Of a DNA stretch of 64,000 nucleotides, positions 1 to 8,466 are shown one piece after another; position 1 is the first letter of the stretch; each line of letters starts with the position of its first letter. A model generated the notes under the pieces. The model did not search any database. It was not told the DNA's origin and was given only the letters and a program-made list of their open reading frames with translations. The stretch covers positions 1-64,000 of the forward strand of contig NZ_JALHBS010000053.1 of assembly GCF_024195285.1 (NCBI RefSeq), given 5' to 3'. Source of the stretch: Aurantimonas marianensis. Its GTDB lineage: Bacteria > Pseudomonadota > Alphaproteobacteria > Rhizobiales > Rhizobiaceae. Position numbers and translations under genes: made by a program.

Positions 1-787
1 CCTCGCCGGTCTCGACGTCCAGCACGACACCACCGGCAGCGATCGCCCGGTAGCGTTTCATCGCCGCCGCCACCTCGTCGCGCACGATGTGTTGAACCCG
101 CAGGTCGATCGACATGCGCACCGGCTCCAGTTCCGTGTCGACGGCAAGCCCGGTGTTCTGCAGCGCCCGATAGCCCTGATCGTCGACATACTTCTCCATG
201 CCGGCGATGCCCTGATTGTCGACATTGACCGTCCCGACGATGAAGCCGGCGGTGCTGCCGCCCGGATAGAAGCGGCGCGTCTCGGTGCGAAATCCGATGC
301 CGGGAATGCCCAGATCGAGGATCGCCTGCTGCTGGCCCGGTGTCAGCTCGCGCCGCAGCCAGATGAAGCCGGCCTCGCTGGCCAGCCGGCGATAGAGCCA
401 GTTGGGATCGAGGTCGGGCAGGACCGAGAGCAACAGCTCGCTCGCCTCGTCCGGATCGATGATGCGGCGAGGCTCGGCGAAGAGCGAAGCGGTCTTGATG
501 TCGGTGGCGAGCACTTCGCCGTTGCGGTCGACGAGGTCCGGCCGGGCGGCCATGATCAGGTCGCTGGCGCCTCTGGACGATGCCGTTTCGGCCGGCGCGA
601 CGCCCCACATGACGAGGCGGCCGCCGATGACGCCATAGACGGCCACGAAGAGGCCGATGGCGATGGTGAAGCGGCTGCGGTTTTTCGGCGCGATATTGCG
701 GCGTCGCCGACCGGAGACATCGGGTTCGCGGGCCGTCGACACCGATGCCGTCGGGGTGGCGCGTCTGAAGGGGTTTGCGATACGCAT
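1..787 (-). CDS. ftsI: FtsI, peptidoglycan D,D-transpeptidase (PBP3), N-terminal part
   Basis: This is the division-specific class B penicillin-binding protein, which crosslinks septal peptidoglycan in the periplasm. Only the first 262 codons lie in the window; the gene runs off the left edge, so the SxxK transpeptidase domain is not visible. A basic cytoplasmic tail is followed by one membrane segment (about residues 38-58, IAIGLFVAVYGVIGGRLVMW). A PBP-dimerisation region follows, with the typical RPDLVDRNGEVLATD motif and the FYPGGSTAGFIVG stretch. The ATG shares one base with the ftsL stop (TGATG), so the two genes are probably translationally coupled. The identity rests on these motifs and on the mraZ-rsmH-ftsL order. 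Confidence 0.93.
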   Translation of the reverse strand, partial: MRIANPFRRATPTASVSTAREPDVSGRRRRNIAPKNRSRFTIAIGLFVAVYGVIGGRLVMWGVAPAETASSRGASDLIMAARPDLVDRNGEVLATDIKTASLFAEPRRIIDPDEASELLLSVLPDLDPNWLYRRLASEAGFIWLRRELTPGQQQAILDLGIPGIGFRTETRRFYPGGSTAGFIVGTVNVDNQGIAGMEKYVDDQGYRALQNTGLAVDTELEPVRMSIDLRVQHIVRDEVAAAMKRYRAIAAGGVVLDVETGE

Positions 788-1143
788 CACCGGACCACCG
801 TTTCCGAGCTGTCGGCATACCCGCCGAGCGTATTGGTCTGGTCGGGAAGGAAGTTCACCGGCCGCGCGGGCAATTGGTCAGGCTCCACGATCTGATCCGG
901 GCGCATTGGCTGGAGCTTGAGGTCCGACGCGAAGGCATCGACCAGACGCTGCAGCCGGCCCGGCTGATCGAGCAGGCTCCAGTCGGCCTCGAGCAACGCG
1001 ACAGTTTCACGCTCCATCGCGATCCGGCGCTCGACCCTGGCGACCTCCTCCTCGAGCAGCTCGGCCTCGTGCTTGATCTTGTAGGTCCAGGCAGCCGCGG
1101 AGATCATGACGGCGATGAGAACGATGTCGAGGGTCTTCAACAT
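787..1143 (-). CDS. ftsL: FtsL, cell division protein
   Basis: This small bitopic protein of 118 residues belongs to the divisome, where FtsL partners FtsB and FtsQ and helps activate FtsWI. A membrane helix spans about residues 7-22, followed by a charged heptad-rich stretch (residues 28-58, HEAELLEEEVARVERRIAME) that should form a periplasmic coiled coil. Sequence conservation in this family is low, so position is the strongest evidence. It lies five bases downstream of rsmH and directly upstream of ftsI, exactly where ftsL sits in other division clusters. The length is typical. Confidence 0.9.
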   Translation of the reverse strand: MLKTLDIVLIAVMISAAAWTYKIKHEAELLEEEVARVERRIAMERETVALLEADWSLLDQPGRLQRLVDAFASDLKLQPMRPDQIVEPDQLPARPVNFLPDQTNTLGGYADSSETVVR

Positions 1144-1148
1144 GGCTG

Positions 1149-2183
1149 TCAGTCTCCGGTCTGAGGCAGGTCGGCGAGCGATGGCAGGGCCGCGAAAGCG
1201 AGCGCGTCGGCCTCGCCGCGCGGCGCCTCGCTGGTTCGCACGCCCGAGCGCAGTTTGGCCGAGCGGGCGCGCGGGTTGCGTGCCGCTTCCGCGTCGGAGG
1301 CGGCCAACGCCTTGTTGCGGGCCTCGAAGGTCTGCGTCGCGGGGGCGATGTCCGGCAGGTGCCGCGATCCCGACGGCGGCGACGAACGGTCACGCAAGAA
1401 GCGCTTGACGATGCGGTCCTCGAGCGAATGGAAGGTCACGACGACGAGGCGGCCGCCAGGCTTCAGCACCCGCTCTGCCGCGACCAGTGCCCGGGCAAGT
1501 TCGCCGAGTTCGTCATTGACGAAGATGCGCAGCCCTTGAAAACTGCGGGTCGCGGGGTCGATCCGATCCTTGGGCGAGCGCCCTACCACCCGGCCGATGA
1601 CGCCGGCAAGATCAAGGGTTCGCATGAACGGCTTTTCCGCCCGGCGCGCCTCGATCGCCCGCGCGACGCGCCCGGCCTGCTTCTCTTCGCCCAGGAAACC
1701 GAGAACGCGCGCCAGATCGCCCGGCTTCAGCCGGTTGACGACATCGGCGGCGGTCGGCCCCGACGCGCCCATACGCATATCCAGGGGGCCGTCCTTCTGG
1801 AAGGAAAAGCCGCGCTCCGCCGCGTCGATCTGCATCGACGAAACGCCTATATCGAGGACGACGCCATCAACGGCGCCGCCGTGATCGCGGACGATTGCCT
1901 CGAGTTCGCCAAAGCGGCCCTCGACCATCGTCATCCGGCCATTGTAGCTTTCGGCCAGCCCGCGCCCGGCCGCCACCGCCGAGGGGTCGCGGTCGATGGC
2001 CGCGACACTGGCGCCGCGATCCAGGATGGCACGCGTATAGCCGCCCGCGCCGAAAGTGCCGTCGACGATCATCTCGCCCGGCTGCGGGGCAAGCGCCGCC
2101 AGAACCTCGTCGAGAAGCACCGGAACGTGACGAGCCGGTCCGCCAACGGCGGGATCCTCAACCCCGCCGTGACCCGCCATCAT
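1149..2183 (-). CDS. rsmH: RsmH, 16S rRNA (cytosine1402-N4)-methyltransferase
   Basis: RsmH (MraW) methylates N4 of C1402 in 16S rRNA using S-adenosylmethionine. The protein has 344 residues. Visible family motifs are [13 protein letters not shown] near the N-terminus, the SAM-binding [24 protein letters not shown], and the C-terminal [15 protein letters not shown]. The reading frame stays open far upstream, but the start was placed at the ATG at 2183 because family homology begins there and because its ATGA overlaps the mraZ stop by four bases. A second in-frame ATG follows immediately. It is the second gene of the division cluster. Confidence 0.96.
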   Translation of the reverse strand: MMAGHGGVEDPAVGGPARHVPVLLDEVLAALAPQPGEMIVDGTFGAGGYTRAILDRGASVAAIDRDPSAVAAGRGLAESYNGRMTMVEGRFGELEAIVRDHGGAVDGVVLDIGVSSMQIDAAERGFSFQKDGPLDMRMGASGPTAADVVNRLKPGDLARVLGFLGEEKQAGRVARAIEARRAEKPFMRTLDLAGVIGRVVGRSPKDRIDPATRSFQGLRIFVNDELGELARALVAAERVLKPGGRLVVVTFHSLEDRIVKRFLRDRSSPPSGSRHLPDIAPATQTFEARNKALAASDAEAARNPRARSAKLRSGVRTSEAPRGEADALAFAALPSLADLPQTGD

Positions 2184-2641
2184 TCCGGTGACCCCGCTGA
2201 CGCGCCGACCGAACCGCGCGCCGCCAAAAGACGCGCCCTCGCTTCGGCCCGGTACGCCTCGAACCGCGACGGCTCCCAGAGCTGGAAGAAATCGCGGGCA
2301 CCCACGAAGGCCACCTGATCGGTGATCCCCGTATGCGATCGAACGAAGTCGGTCATGGTGATCCGTCCCTCGCTGTCGAACTTCAGATACGTTCCGTCGC
2401 CGAAAGCGAAGACCGACAAATCCTGAAACGCCTCGCTGAACGGACTGGTCGCATCCATCTGCCGCTCGAAGCGCTCCAAAAGATCGGGACCGCCGACATC
2501 CATCACCGGCTGACCAAGACTGCGCATGGCAAACAGCTCGCGAATGCCGCGCGCCGCGATCACCTGCCGAAACGCGGCCGGAACCGACACGCGGCCCTTG
2601 GCGTCGACATTGTTCACCCAGTTGGAGAGAAACCGGTCCAT
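2180..2641 (-). CDS. mraZ: MraZ, transcriptional regulator of the division cluster
   Basis: MraZ is a SpoVT/AbrB-fold DNA-binding protein that, where studied, represses its own division and cell-wall operon by binding tandem TGGGN repeats. The protein is 153 residues long and carries two AbrB-like halves. The first has the hallmark [16 protein letters not shown] (residues about 9-24), and the second has [18 protein letters not shown] (about 86-103). It is the first gene of the cluster, transcribed leftwards, and its stop overlaps the rsmH start. Candidate operator repeats lie about 200 bases upstream. Confidence 0.95.
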   Translation of the reverse strand: MDRFLSNWVNNVDAKGRVSVPAAFRQVIAARGIRELFAMRSLGQPVMDVGGPDLLERFERQMDATSPFSEAFQDLSVFAFGDGTYLKFDSEGRITMTDFVRSHTGITDQVAFVGARDFFQLWEPSRFEAYRAEARARLLAARGSVGASAGSPE

Positions 2642-2839
2642 CAGTTCGCGAAGGCTTTGAAGCGATCGGTTCGCATTCCATCAAAACCCCCGCTCGTCCG
2701 CCGGCCCGCCGACACAGTTCCGCAACGGCGGAGCGCGCCGCAGGGCGCCCTTCGCCGGCCTCGACTCGTCCCGGGCCCGACCTGCGATGTTCGAAATGGG
2801 GCACTGACCGAGCCCCCGATGATGATCTACCGGATAGCA

Positions 2840-2864
2840 TGGGCACTCTTGGGCGTCAATGGGA
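2840..2864. promoter_or_regulatory. Candidate MraZ operator, three TGGGN repeats
   Basis: The plus strand reads TGGGC, TGGGC and TGGGA at 2840, 2850 and 2860, each separated by five bases. MraZ is known to bind direct TGGGN repeats with 5-base spacers in front of its own operon, and the spacing here matches exactly. The repeats lie on the strand opposite to mraZ, about 200 bases before its start, which is further than usual. Autoregulation is therefore an inference. Confidence 0.5.
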
Positions 2865-2917
2865 TAGCCTGACACAACGCCGCTGCAAGGACTGGTAAAA
2901 TTTCTAGACGGACAGTC

Positions 2918-2932
2918 TTAACACCCTATTAA
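2918..2932. promoter_or_regulatory. Candidate CtrA box (TTAA-N7-TTAA) upstream of mraZ
   Basis: The sequence TTAACACCCTATTAA is a perfect TTAA-N7-TTAA, the recognition pattern of the alphaproteobacterial cell-cycle regulator CtrA. It sits in the AT-rich part of the mraZ upstream region, in an otherwise GC-rich genome. Control of division genes by CtrA is known in relatives, but binding here is inferred from the motif alone. Confidence 0.45.
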
Positions 2933-3151
2933 CGTTGATATTTTCCAAAATTACCCACTTTACCCGGCAGCATCGCGTCCGCGCGGACAGCCGGCCCACG
3001 GGGCGGCAACAGAGCACCCTCGCGGTAACGAAAACAAAGGATTGCAGACAAATTCGCGCGCCGTGTGGGCGCGTCCCAAAATCCGATCGGAGAAGTGCGG
3101 TCGCGGCTGACGGGTATGACGCTGAAATCTGCCGGGAGGCGGGAGAAAAAG

Positions 3152-3600
3152 AGCCAGTCGGCCTGTAAGCCGGGTTCTGTAAGCGGCAAAGCCGCTCGGC
3201 GACCATTCCTCTGGGACGGTCCTTGCGAACCGCCTCGAGCAACCCACCCGGACGACCGGCCCGGAGAAGGGCTGGCGATGTCACCCGAAGGCGAACCGCC
3301 GCGTCGTCCCTATTCGGTCTTGCTCCCGGTGGGGTTTGCCGTGCCGCCGCTGTTGCCAGAAGCGCGGTGGGCTCTTACCCCACCGTTTCACCCTTACCCC
3401 GCCAATAGTGCGGCTCCGCTGCCGAGGCACTCGCGCCGGTCGAGCCGCACTATAGGCGGGGCGGTCTGTTTTCTGTGGCACTTTCCCTGGGGTCGCCCCC
3501 GCCGGACGTTATCCGGCACCGCTTCTCCGTGGAGCCCGGACTTTCCTCCCCCGCCGTCTTTCGACGTATGACGGGAGCGGTCGCCCAGCCGACTGGCCCC
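3152..3600 (-). ncRNA. rnpB: RNase P RNA, bacterial class A
   Basis: This is the catalytic RNA of RNase P, which trims tRNA 5' ends. Read on the minus strand, it has the conserved 5' block GAGGAAAGTCCGGGCTCC (3531-3548), the internal ACAGAAAACAGACCGCC (around 3460-3476) and the 3' block ACAGAACCCGGCTTA (3166-3180). The terminal P1 helix is formed by GGCCAGTCGGCT at the 5' end (3587-3598) and GGCCGACTGGC at the 3' end (3152-3162). A short U-run follows P1. The length of about 449 nt suits class A. Exact ends are set by P1 and are good to a few bases. Translated frames across this stretch are not genes. Confidence 0.96.
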
Positions 3601-3711
3601 CCGTAGGTGTCCAAGCGGGAAACGGATGTCAATGACAAATGCGACGAGCCGGCAAGGGCAAGGGGCGGCGCGTTCACGCCGGAAAAAGGCCGGACGACGA
3701 CACCGCCGGAC

Positions 3712-3743
3712 AAAAAAACACCCGGCGCCGCCACGCCGGGTGT
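3712..3743 (-). terminator. Rho-independent terminator of the SLT transglycosylase gene
   Basis: A perfect 10-bp stem (3718-3727 with 3734-3743) closes a 6-base loop. On the minus strand it is followed by seven T residues (3712-3718). It starts 28 bases after the stop of the transglycosylase gene and would also shield rnpB from read-through. Confidence 0.9.
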
Positions 3744-3770
3744 CCATTTCGTGATGATGGTGAAGCGCGC

Positions 3771-4280
3771 CTACGCCCGCGCCATCTCGACCTTCACCTT
3801 CGAGCAATAGCGCGCCGAGATCGGGTTCATCCGCTTGGCATAATGGCCGGCATTGTATTTGAGGATCGTTCCGCAGGTGGTGCCACCGCCCCGCTTCACC
3901 GCGCCGGCGAGATAGCGCATGCCCCATTTGATGTTGGTGTCGGGATTGTAGAGCGCCTTGGTGCTACCCTTGTAGCCCATACCGCGCGCCGTCGCCGGCT
4001 TGATCTGCATCAGGCCCACCTCGCCGGCCGCGCCGGTCACCTTGGCGCGATAACGACTCTCGACACTCACCACGGCATGCGCGAGAGCGATCGGCACGCC
4101 ATTGGCCTTGGCATGTTTGGCGATGATCGCGGCATAGGGCCGCTCGGAAAGGCGCTCCAGCGAGGCCACCTGAACCCCGGCGGTCTCGGCGTGTTCGGAC
4201 TCGGTCTGATGAGCGAAGATGGCAGTGGTCTGGCCGAGGAAAATCGTCGCGGCGAGCGCCGCGGCAGTCAGTCTGTGCAT
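3771..4280 (-). CDS. Secreted lytic transglycosylase, SLT domain
   Basis: This is a small periplasmic lytic transglycosylase of 169 residues that would cleave the glycan strands of peptidoglycan. A signal peptide covers about residues 1-23. The SLT domain follows with the catalytic glutamate in VSVESRYRAKV (about residue 73), then GEVGLMQIKPATARGMGY, a NPDTNIKWGMRYL stretch and LKYNAGHY. All are hallmarks of the Slt70-type fold. It lies between rnpB and an amidase gene on the same strand and has its own strong terminator. The physiological target, such as septal or sidewall murein, cannot be read from the sequence. Confidence 0.92.
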   Translation of the reverse strand: MHRLTAAALAATIFLGQTTAIFAHQTESEHAETAGVQVASLERLSERPYAAIIAKHAKANGVPIALAHAVVSVESRYRAKVTGAAGEVGLMQIKPATARGMGYKGSTKALYNPDTNIKWGMRYLAGAVKRGGGTTCGTILKYNAGHYAKRMNPISARYCSKVKVEMARA

Positions 4281-4449
4281 GAATACCCCAAATTGATCGA
4301 AGGCCGCCCAACCCCTTGTAAAGGCAGCTTTTTACCCCTCACCGCGAATGTTTCACGGCTTCGGCGAGGCGTTGTGTGCAGCGCAAAACGACCGGGAATG
4401 TGGCGCGTCAATCACGCAAGATTTCAAGCTGAAATATTTAGGGCCGATA

Positions 4450-5238
4450 TCAGCTGACGCTCACGCTGCTTGCGTCGCCTGCGAAGGGCGAGCAGGGCAA
4501 TGTCGTCAGCAGCCGGTGGAGGGTCTCGATCGTCGAGATGTCGGCGACACCATCGACCCGTTCCGGACGAAAATGCCGCTGGAAAGCGATCGTCGCGAAA
4601 CGCGTGGTTTCCTCGAACACGCCGTCGATCCGCAGGTCGTAACCGTAGGCGGCCAGCAGCGATTGGTAGGCGGCCACCGGCTCACCCTGATCACCCCGGC
4701 CGAAAAAGCGCCCGCCCCGTAACGGCGCTGGCGGGACGAAGTGCCCGATGTCGGCAGAAAAAAGTTGATTCCACGGGAACTTTTCGCCCGGATCGGATTT
4801 GCGCGCGGGCGCTATATCGGAATGGGCGAGCACGAATTCGGGCCGGATCGGCCAGCGGCCGACACAATCCCTGCACAATTCGATCACCGCTTCGATCTGC
4901 GCGGCGGGAAAATCCGGGTAGCCATGCTCGTGTCCGACATTGACGATCTCGATGCCGATCGACCGGGAATTGATGTCGTCGCGACCACGCCATCCGCCCA
5001 CGCCCGCGTGCCAGGCACGCCGTGTCTCGGGGACCATCTGCACGACTCTGCCGTCTTCATGCACGAGATAATGGCAGGACACCCCGCTTTGCGGATCGCA
5101 CAGCCAACGCACCGCTCCCTCGCCCGAGCCCATGCCGGTGTAGTGGAGAATCAGCATGTCCGGCCCGTCCGCCCCACGTCGCTCGGTGTGATTGGGCGAC
5201 GGCCGGACCTCGTCGATTCGCGCGGCGTCGGGTTTCAA
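4450..5238 (-). CDS. N-acetylmuramoyl-L-alanine amidase, Amidase_2 plus peptidoglycan-binding domain
   Basis: The 262-residue protein combines an Amidase_2 (AmiD/PGRP-like zinc amidase) domain at about residues 15-165 with a C-terminal peptidoglycan-binding domain (about 180-250). Zinc-site motifs are visible: LILHYTGM, the HYLVHEDG turn, RAWHAG, and HSDIAPARKSDPGEKFPW. No clear signal peptide is seen; related enzymes act on anhydro-muropeptides in recycling or in the periplasm. The start is a TTG at 5238 that overlaps the preceding stop by four bases (TTGA). I prefer it because the overlap implies coupling and no ATG lies before the conserved domain. Confidence 0.88.
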   Translation of the reverse strand: MKPDAARIDEVRPSPNHTERRGADGPDMLILHYTGMGSGEGAVRWLCDPQSGVSCHYLVHEDGRVVQMVPETRRAWHAGVGGWRGRDDINSRSIGIEIVNVGHEHGYPDFPAAQIEAVIELCRDCVGRWPIRPEFVLAHSDIAPARKSDPGEKFPWNQLFSADIGHFVPPAPLRGGRFFGRGDQGEPVAAYQSLLAAYGYDLRIDGVFEETTRFATIAFQRHFRPERVDGVADISTIETLHRLLTTLPCSPFAGDASSVSVS

Positions 5239-5948
5239 GCCGCGGTCTTTCCGGAGATGGAGTGATAGGCGGCGTTGATCGCCTTCATCCGCTCCGTGGC
5301 GATAAACATGAACTCGTCCGGCACGCCGCGAGCGGCCAGTCGGTCGGGGTGGTTCTCGCGCACCAGCGCCAGATAACGCGCGCGCGTCTCCGCCAAGGGG
5401 GCGCCGGGATCGAGCCCGAGCACCGCGTAGGGATTCTCGGCGCCCAGGATATGGCGGTTCTTGATTCGGGCGAATTCCTGATCGGTCAGACCGAAGATGC
5501 GTCCGATCTCGGCAAGGAATGCGAGTTCGCGCTCATGGACCAGTCCATCCGCCTTGGCGATGTGGAACAGGCCGTCGAGGACATCGGCCAGCAACTGGCA
5601 ATCCTCGTCCTCGTCCCGGCACAGGCCGCGCAGCCGCGCCGCATAGATCTCGAAACCGGCGATGTCCTCCTTGGCAATGTCATAAAGGCGAAAGACGTTG
5701 CGCATTTCCTCGGGCGGAATTTCCAGAATCTGCCGAAACGCGGTGATTTCAGGCTGGGAAACGATGCCGTCGGCTTTTGCCATCTTGGCCGACAGCGCGA
5801 TCACCGCGACGCCGAAGGCGACCCGCCTGCGCGTCTCCCGATCGCCGCCGAACAATGTCCGGATGCTTTCCAGAATTGCCTCGAGGCTTGCTCGGCCGCC
5901 CGCCGGGATCGCCTGAAGAACGGTATTGAGATTGGACAGAATCTGCAT
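5235..5948 (-). CDS. TerB-DnaJ protein (DjlA-like co-chaperone)
   Basis: This protein has a TerB-type helical domain followed by a C-terminal J domain. TerB features appear at about residues 35-150 (AVIALSAKMAKADGIVSQPE and a second acidic repeat, LFHIAKADGLVHERELAFL). The J domain at the end carries YAVLGLDPGAPLAETRARYL and the HPD motif in ENHPDRLAARG. This is the DjlA architecture without an obvious membrane anchor; J proteins stimulate DnaK. I chose the ATG at 5948 (237 residues), though a TTG at 5981 would add 11 residues. The stop overlaps the amidase start, which ties it to the cell-wall cluster. Confidence 0.87.
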   Translation of the reverse strand: MQILSNLNTVLQAIPAGGRASLEAILESIRTLFGGDRETRRRVAFGVAVIALSAKMAKADGIVSQPEITAFRQILEIPPEEMRNVFRLYDIAKEDIAGFEIYAARLRGLCRDEDEDCQLLADVLDGLFHIAKADGLVHERELAFLAEIGRIFGLTDQEFARIKNRHILGAENPYAVLGLDPGAPLAETRARYLALVRENHPDRLAARGVPDEFMFIATERMKAINAAYHSISGKTAA

Positions 5949-6271
5949 TGCGGAGGCTCGCCGCCCTTTATCGATTCGCAATTATCGGCGATCGCTCCCG
6001 GCGAGGCAAATGCCACACCGCGCCCTGCCGGCATCAAGGCGGCGATCGCGCGTGCCCCTCTAAATGGCGACGGCAAGCTTCGGTCAAGCTCGCCTTGATC
6101 TGATCGAAGCGGGATCGCGCGGCTGTCGTCCCGGTTTGCGTCGGATCGCCCCGATCGGCCCGGTCGGCATTCGCATCCGTTCCTGGCCCGTCATAACCCA
6201 TGTCGGCGCCACTTGCGATTTGCCCCTTTCCGCCATCATGATGGCCCACCCGAACCGTGCCGAGCCCGACG
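5949..6271. other. Intergenic region between djlA-like and GH25 genes
   Basis: About 320 bases lie between two divergent genes. I see no protein with family features in any frame. A 14-bp perfect palindrome, GCCATCATGATGGC, occurs at 6232-6245, 26 bases before the GH25 start, and could be an operator. No convincing promoter boxes stand out. Confidence 0.5.
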
Positions 6272-7084
6272 ATGAAGCCTTTCCTTCCGCGCCATCCGGC
6301 CCCATCGACCCGATCGCGCCGCGGCCTGCGCGGGCGGGCGCTTGTCTTGGCCGGGGTCGCGGCGGCGCTGCTGGTTGGCGGCTGCCGTTCCACCACTCTC
6401 GACGTCAACGAACTCGGCCTGTCGAACATGGCCGCGGAATCGGCCCATCAATACCCGGTCCACGGCATCGACATCTCGAAATACCAAGGCACGGTCGATT
6501 GGGACGCCGCCCGCGACGGAGGCGTCGCTTTTGCCTGGCTGAAGGCGACCGAGGGCGGCGACCGGGTCGACGAACGGTTCTTGGAGAACTGGAAGAAGAC
6601 CAGGGCTGCGGGCGTGCCGCGCGGCGCCTATCATTTCTGGTATCATTGCCGGCCCGGAATCGAGCAAGCCCAGGCCTTCATCAATGCTGTTCCGAAGGAC
6701 CGCCTGGCGTTGCCGCCGGTGATCGATATCGAATGGACGCCGTTCTCGCCGACCTGCACCAAGCGACCGCCGCGCGAGGAACTCGTTCGCGAAGTGATGG
6801 CGATGTCGAACGCGCTCGAACGCCACTATGGCCAGCGGCCGCTTCTCTACATTCCGATCGACGTGCATCGCGACCGGCTTGTCGGCGCCTTCCCGCGCCA
6901 TGAGGTCTGGCTGCGAGCGGTCGCGGATCATCCCGACAACGTCTATGAGAACCGCAAATTCCGGTTCTGGCAGTATACCGGGACCGGCACCGTGCCGGGC
7001 GTGAAGGGCGATGTCGACCGCAACGCCTTCGCCGGAACCCGCGAGGACTGGAAAAAGTGGCTGGAAGCCAATCTTGCGCGCTGA
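6272..7084 (+). CDS. GH25 muramidase, predicted lipoprotein
   Basis: This is a glycoside hydrolase family 25 lysozyme of 270 residues, which would hydrolyse the MurNAc-GlcNAc bond. A basic N-terminus leads into a hydrophobic stretch ending in the lipobox LVGGC (cysteine near residue 38), so it is probably a lipoprotein anchored in the periplasm. The GH25 domain has the active-site patterns HGIDISKYQG, FAWLKATEG, GAYHFWYH and the catalytic VIDIEWT, and ends with FWQYTGTG. The ATG at 6272 was preferred over a GTG at 6257 because it keeps the full lipoprotein signal. It is followed by a second murein hydrolase. Confidence 0.9.
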   Translation: MKPFLPRHPAPSTRSRRGLRGRALVLAGVAAALLVGGCRSTTLDVNELGLSNMAAESAHQYPVHGIDISKYQGTVDWDAARDGGVAFAWLKATEGGDRVDERFLENWKKTRAAGVPRGAYHFWYHCRPGIEQAQAFINAVPKDRLALPPVIDIEWTPFSPTCTKRPPREELVREVMAMSNALERHYGQRPLLYIPIDVHRDRLVGAFPRHEVWLRAVADHPDNVYENRKFRFWQYTGTGTVPGVKGDVDRNAFAGTREDWKKWLEANLAR

Positions 7085-7158
7085 CCTTCTTCAATCCGCC
7101 ATCTTGAGCGGCTAGGCGGCGGGCGCTCTCGCCGTCTTTAAAGAAAAGGATCACCGCG

Positions 7159-8346
7159 ATGCTTCGAGCCCGCCGTCTTGCCCTGACCCTGACCTTGCTC
7201 CTGTCCGGCACCAGCCTCGCGGCGGCCCAGCAATGCGGTGGCGACTTTTCGCAATTCCTCGACGGGGTCCGGGCCGAGGCGCTCGCCAAGGGCCTGTCGC
7301 CGGCTGCCGTCGATACGGCGCTCGCCAGCATGCGGCTCGATCCGAAGGTCCTCGCCGCCGACCGCGCGCAAGGCGTTTTCGCTCAGGATTGGCAGCAATT
7401 CGCCACCCGCATGGTCAACAGCTACCGGCTGACCCAGGGCAAGGCGAACCTTCAGAAATACGCCGATGTCCTTGCCAGGGTCGAGGCCGAGACAGGTGTG
7501 CCGGGTCCGGTGATCGCCGCCTTCTGGGGGCTGGAGACCGACTACGGCGCGGTGCTGGGCAATTTCGACACGCTGGCGGCGCTGGCGACGCTCTCCCATG
7601 ATTGTCGGCGGCCGGAGCTGTTCCGCCCGCATCTCATCGGCGCGATCGAGATCGTCGATCGGGGCTACCTGACCCCGTCGGAGATGAAGGGCGCGTGGGC
7701 CGGCGAAATCGGCCAGACCCAGCTTCTGCCCGCGGAATACATCGCCTTCGGCACCGACGGCGACGGCAATGGCCGCGTCGACCTGCGCAAGGACGCCGCC
7801 GACGTCCTCGTCACCACCGGCAAATACATCCAGTCGCTCGGCTGGCGCGGCGGCGAGCCCTGGCTGGAAGCGGTACGCGTGCCAGCCGATTTCCCCTGGG
7901 ATCGCGCCGCCCTCGTCAACAAGGAGCCGCGCTCGAGCTTCGCTTCGCTCGGCGTTGCCAAGGCCGATGGTTCGCCGCTTCCCGCAGACGGACTGCCGGC
8001 GGCGCTGATCCTGCCGATGGGGCGCGGCGGCCCTGCCTTTCTCGCCTATCCGAACTTCGACATCTATCTGAAGTGGAACAAGTCGTTGGTCTATTCGCTG
8101 ACCGCGGCCTATTTCTCGACGCGCCTTGCCGGTGCCCCGCCCATCGACATGGGAAATCCGCAGCCCGGCCTCGATCTCGATCAGACCAAGCGCCTGCAGC
8201 AGCGGCTCGTCGAACTCGGCCACGATGTCGGTGGGGTCGACGGCATCCTTGGCGAGAAAACCCGCTCGGCCGTGCGCCGCGAGCAACAGCGGCTTGGTCT
8301 GCCGGCAGACGGCTGGCCGACGCGGGATCTGCTCTCGGCGCTCTGA
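7159..8346 (+). CDS. Lytic murein transglycosylase (MltB family) with peptidoglycan-binding domain
   Basis: This 395-residue exported enzyme has a signal peptide (about residues 1-23) and an SltB/MltB-type catalytic domain. The catalytic glutamate lies in AAFWGLETDYG, followed by GEIGQTQLLPAEYIAFG and a DGDGNGRVDLRKDAADVL segment. The C-terminal 60 residues form a peptidoglycan-binding domain (RLQQRLVELGHDVGGVDGIL, then KTRSAVRREQQRLGL). It should cut glycan strands to anhydromuropeptides in the periplasm. A strong terminator closes the gene. With the three upstream hydrolases it makes this a peptidoglycan-remodelling neighbourhood. Confidence 0.93.
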   Translation: MLRARRLALTLTLLLSGTSLAAAQQCGGDFSQFLDGVRAEALAKGLSPAAVDTALASMRLDPKVLAADRAQGVFAQDWQQFATRMVNSYRLTQGKANLQKYADVLARVEAETGVPGPVIAAFWGLETDYGAVLGNFDTLAALATLSHDCRRPELFRPHLIGAIEIVDRGYLTPSEMKGAWAGEIGQTQLLPAEYIAFGTDGDGNGRVDLRKDAADVLVTTGKYIQSLGWRGGEPWLEAVRVPADFPWDRAALVNKEPRSSFASLGVAKADGSPLPADGLPAALILPMGRGGPAFLAYPNFDIYLKWNKSLVYSLTAAYFSTRLAGAPPIDMGNPQPGLDLDQTKRLQQRLVELGHDVGGVDGILGEKTRSAVRREQQRLGLPADGWPTRDLLSAL

Positions 8347-8353
8347 GAACCGT

Positions 8354-8401
8354 CCGGGTCGCGGGTCTCCTTATTCCCAGCGACCCGGCTTCTTCTTTTT
8401 T
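8354..8401 (+). terminator. Rho-independent terminator after the MltB-like gene
   Basis: A 9-bp perfect stem, CCGGGTCGC (8354-8362) with GCGACCCGG (8380-8388), encloses a 17-base loop. It is followed by a T-rich tract ending in six T residues. It lies eight bases past the stop codon. Confidence 0.85.
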
Positions 8402-8440
8402 CAGCCGATGATCTCGATGGTTCTTTTTTGGCCCGCCCAC

Positions 8441-8455
8441 TAGACGACCAGTCTA
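8441..8455. promoter_or_regulatory. Candidate TetR-family operator, TAGAC-N5-GTCTA
   Basis: TAGACGACCAGTCTA is an inverted repeat with 5-base arms and a 5-base centre, lying 11 bases before the regulator's ATG. NemR/AcuR-type TetR repressors bind TAGAC...GTCTA palindromes in front of their own operons. The site would let the repressor control itself and the two enzymes downstream. Confidence 0.7.
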
Positions 8456-8466
8456 ATCGGCCCAAT

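Larger units (their letters stand above)
2642..3151. other. Intergenic region between mraZ and rnpB
   Basis: This stretch of about 510 bases holds no gene I can support. It separates the 5' end of mraZ from the 3' end of rnpB, both on the minus strand, so it should contain the promoter of the division cluster. Visible elements are a triple TGGGN repeat with 10-base period (2840-2864), an AT-rich core (about 2890-2960) and a TTAA-N7-TTAA box (2918-2932). The A-run at 3146-3150 reads as a short U-run just after the closing helix of rnpB. Confidence 0.7.

Noticed and set aside
1149-2846. rsmH read as a 565-codon gene
   Set aside because: The first 220 codons overlap mraZ in another frame and lack homology. 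The ATGA overlap at 2183 gives a family-sized protein.
3065-3571. Open frames on both strands over 3.1-3.6 kb
   Set aside because: This is the RNase P RNA gene. The conserved RNA blocks and the P1 helix explain the stretch fully.
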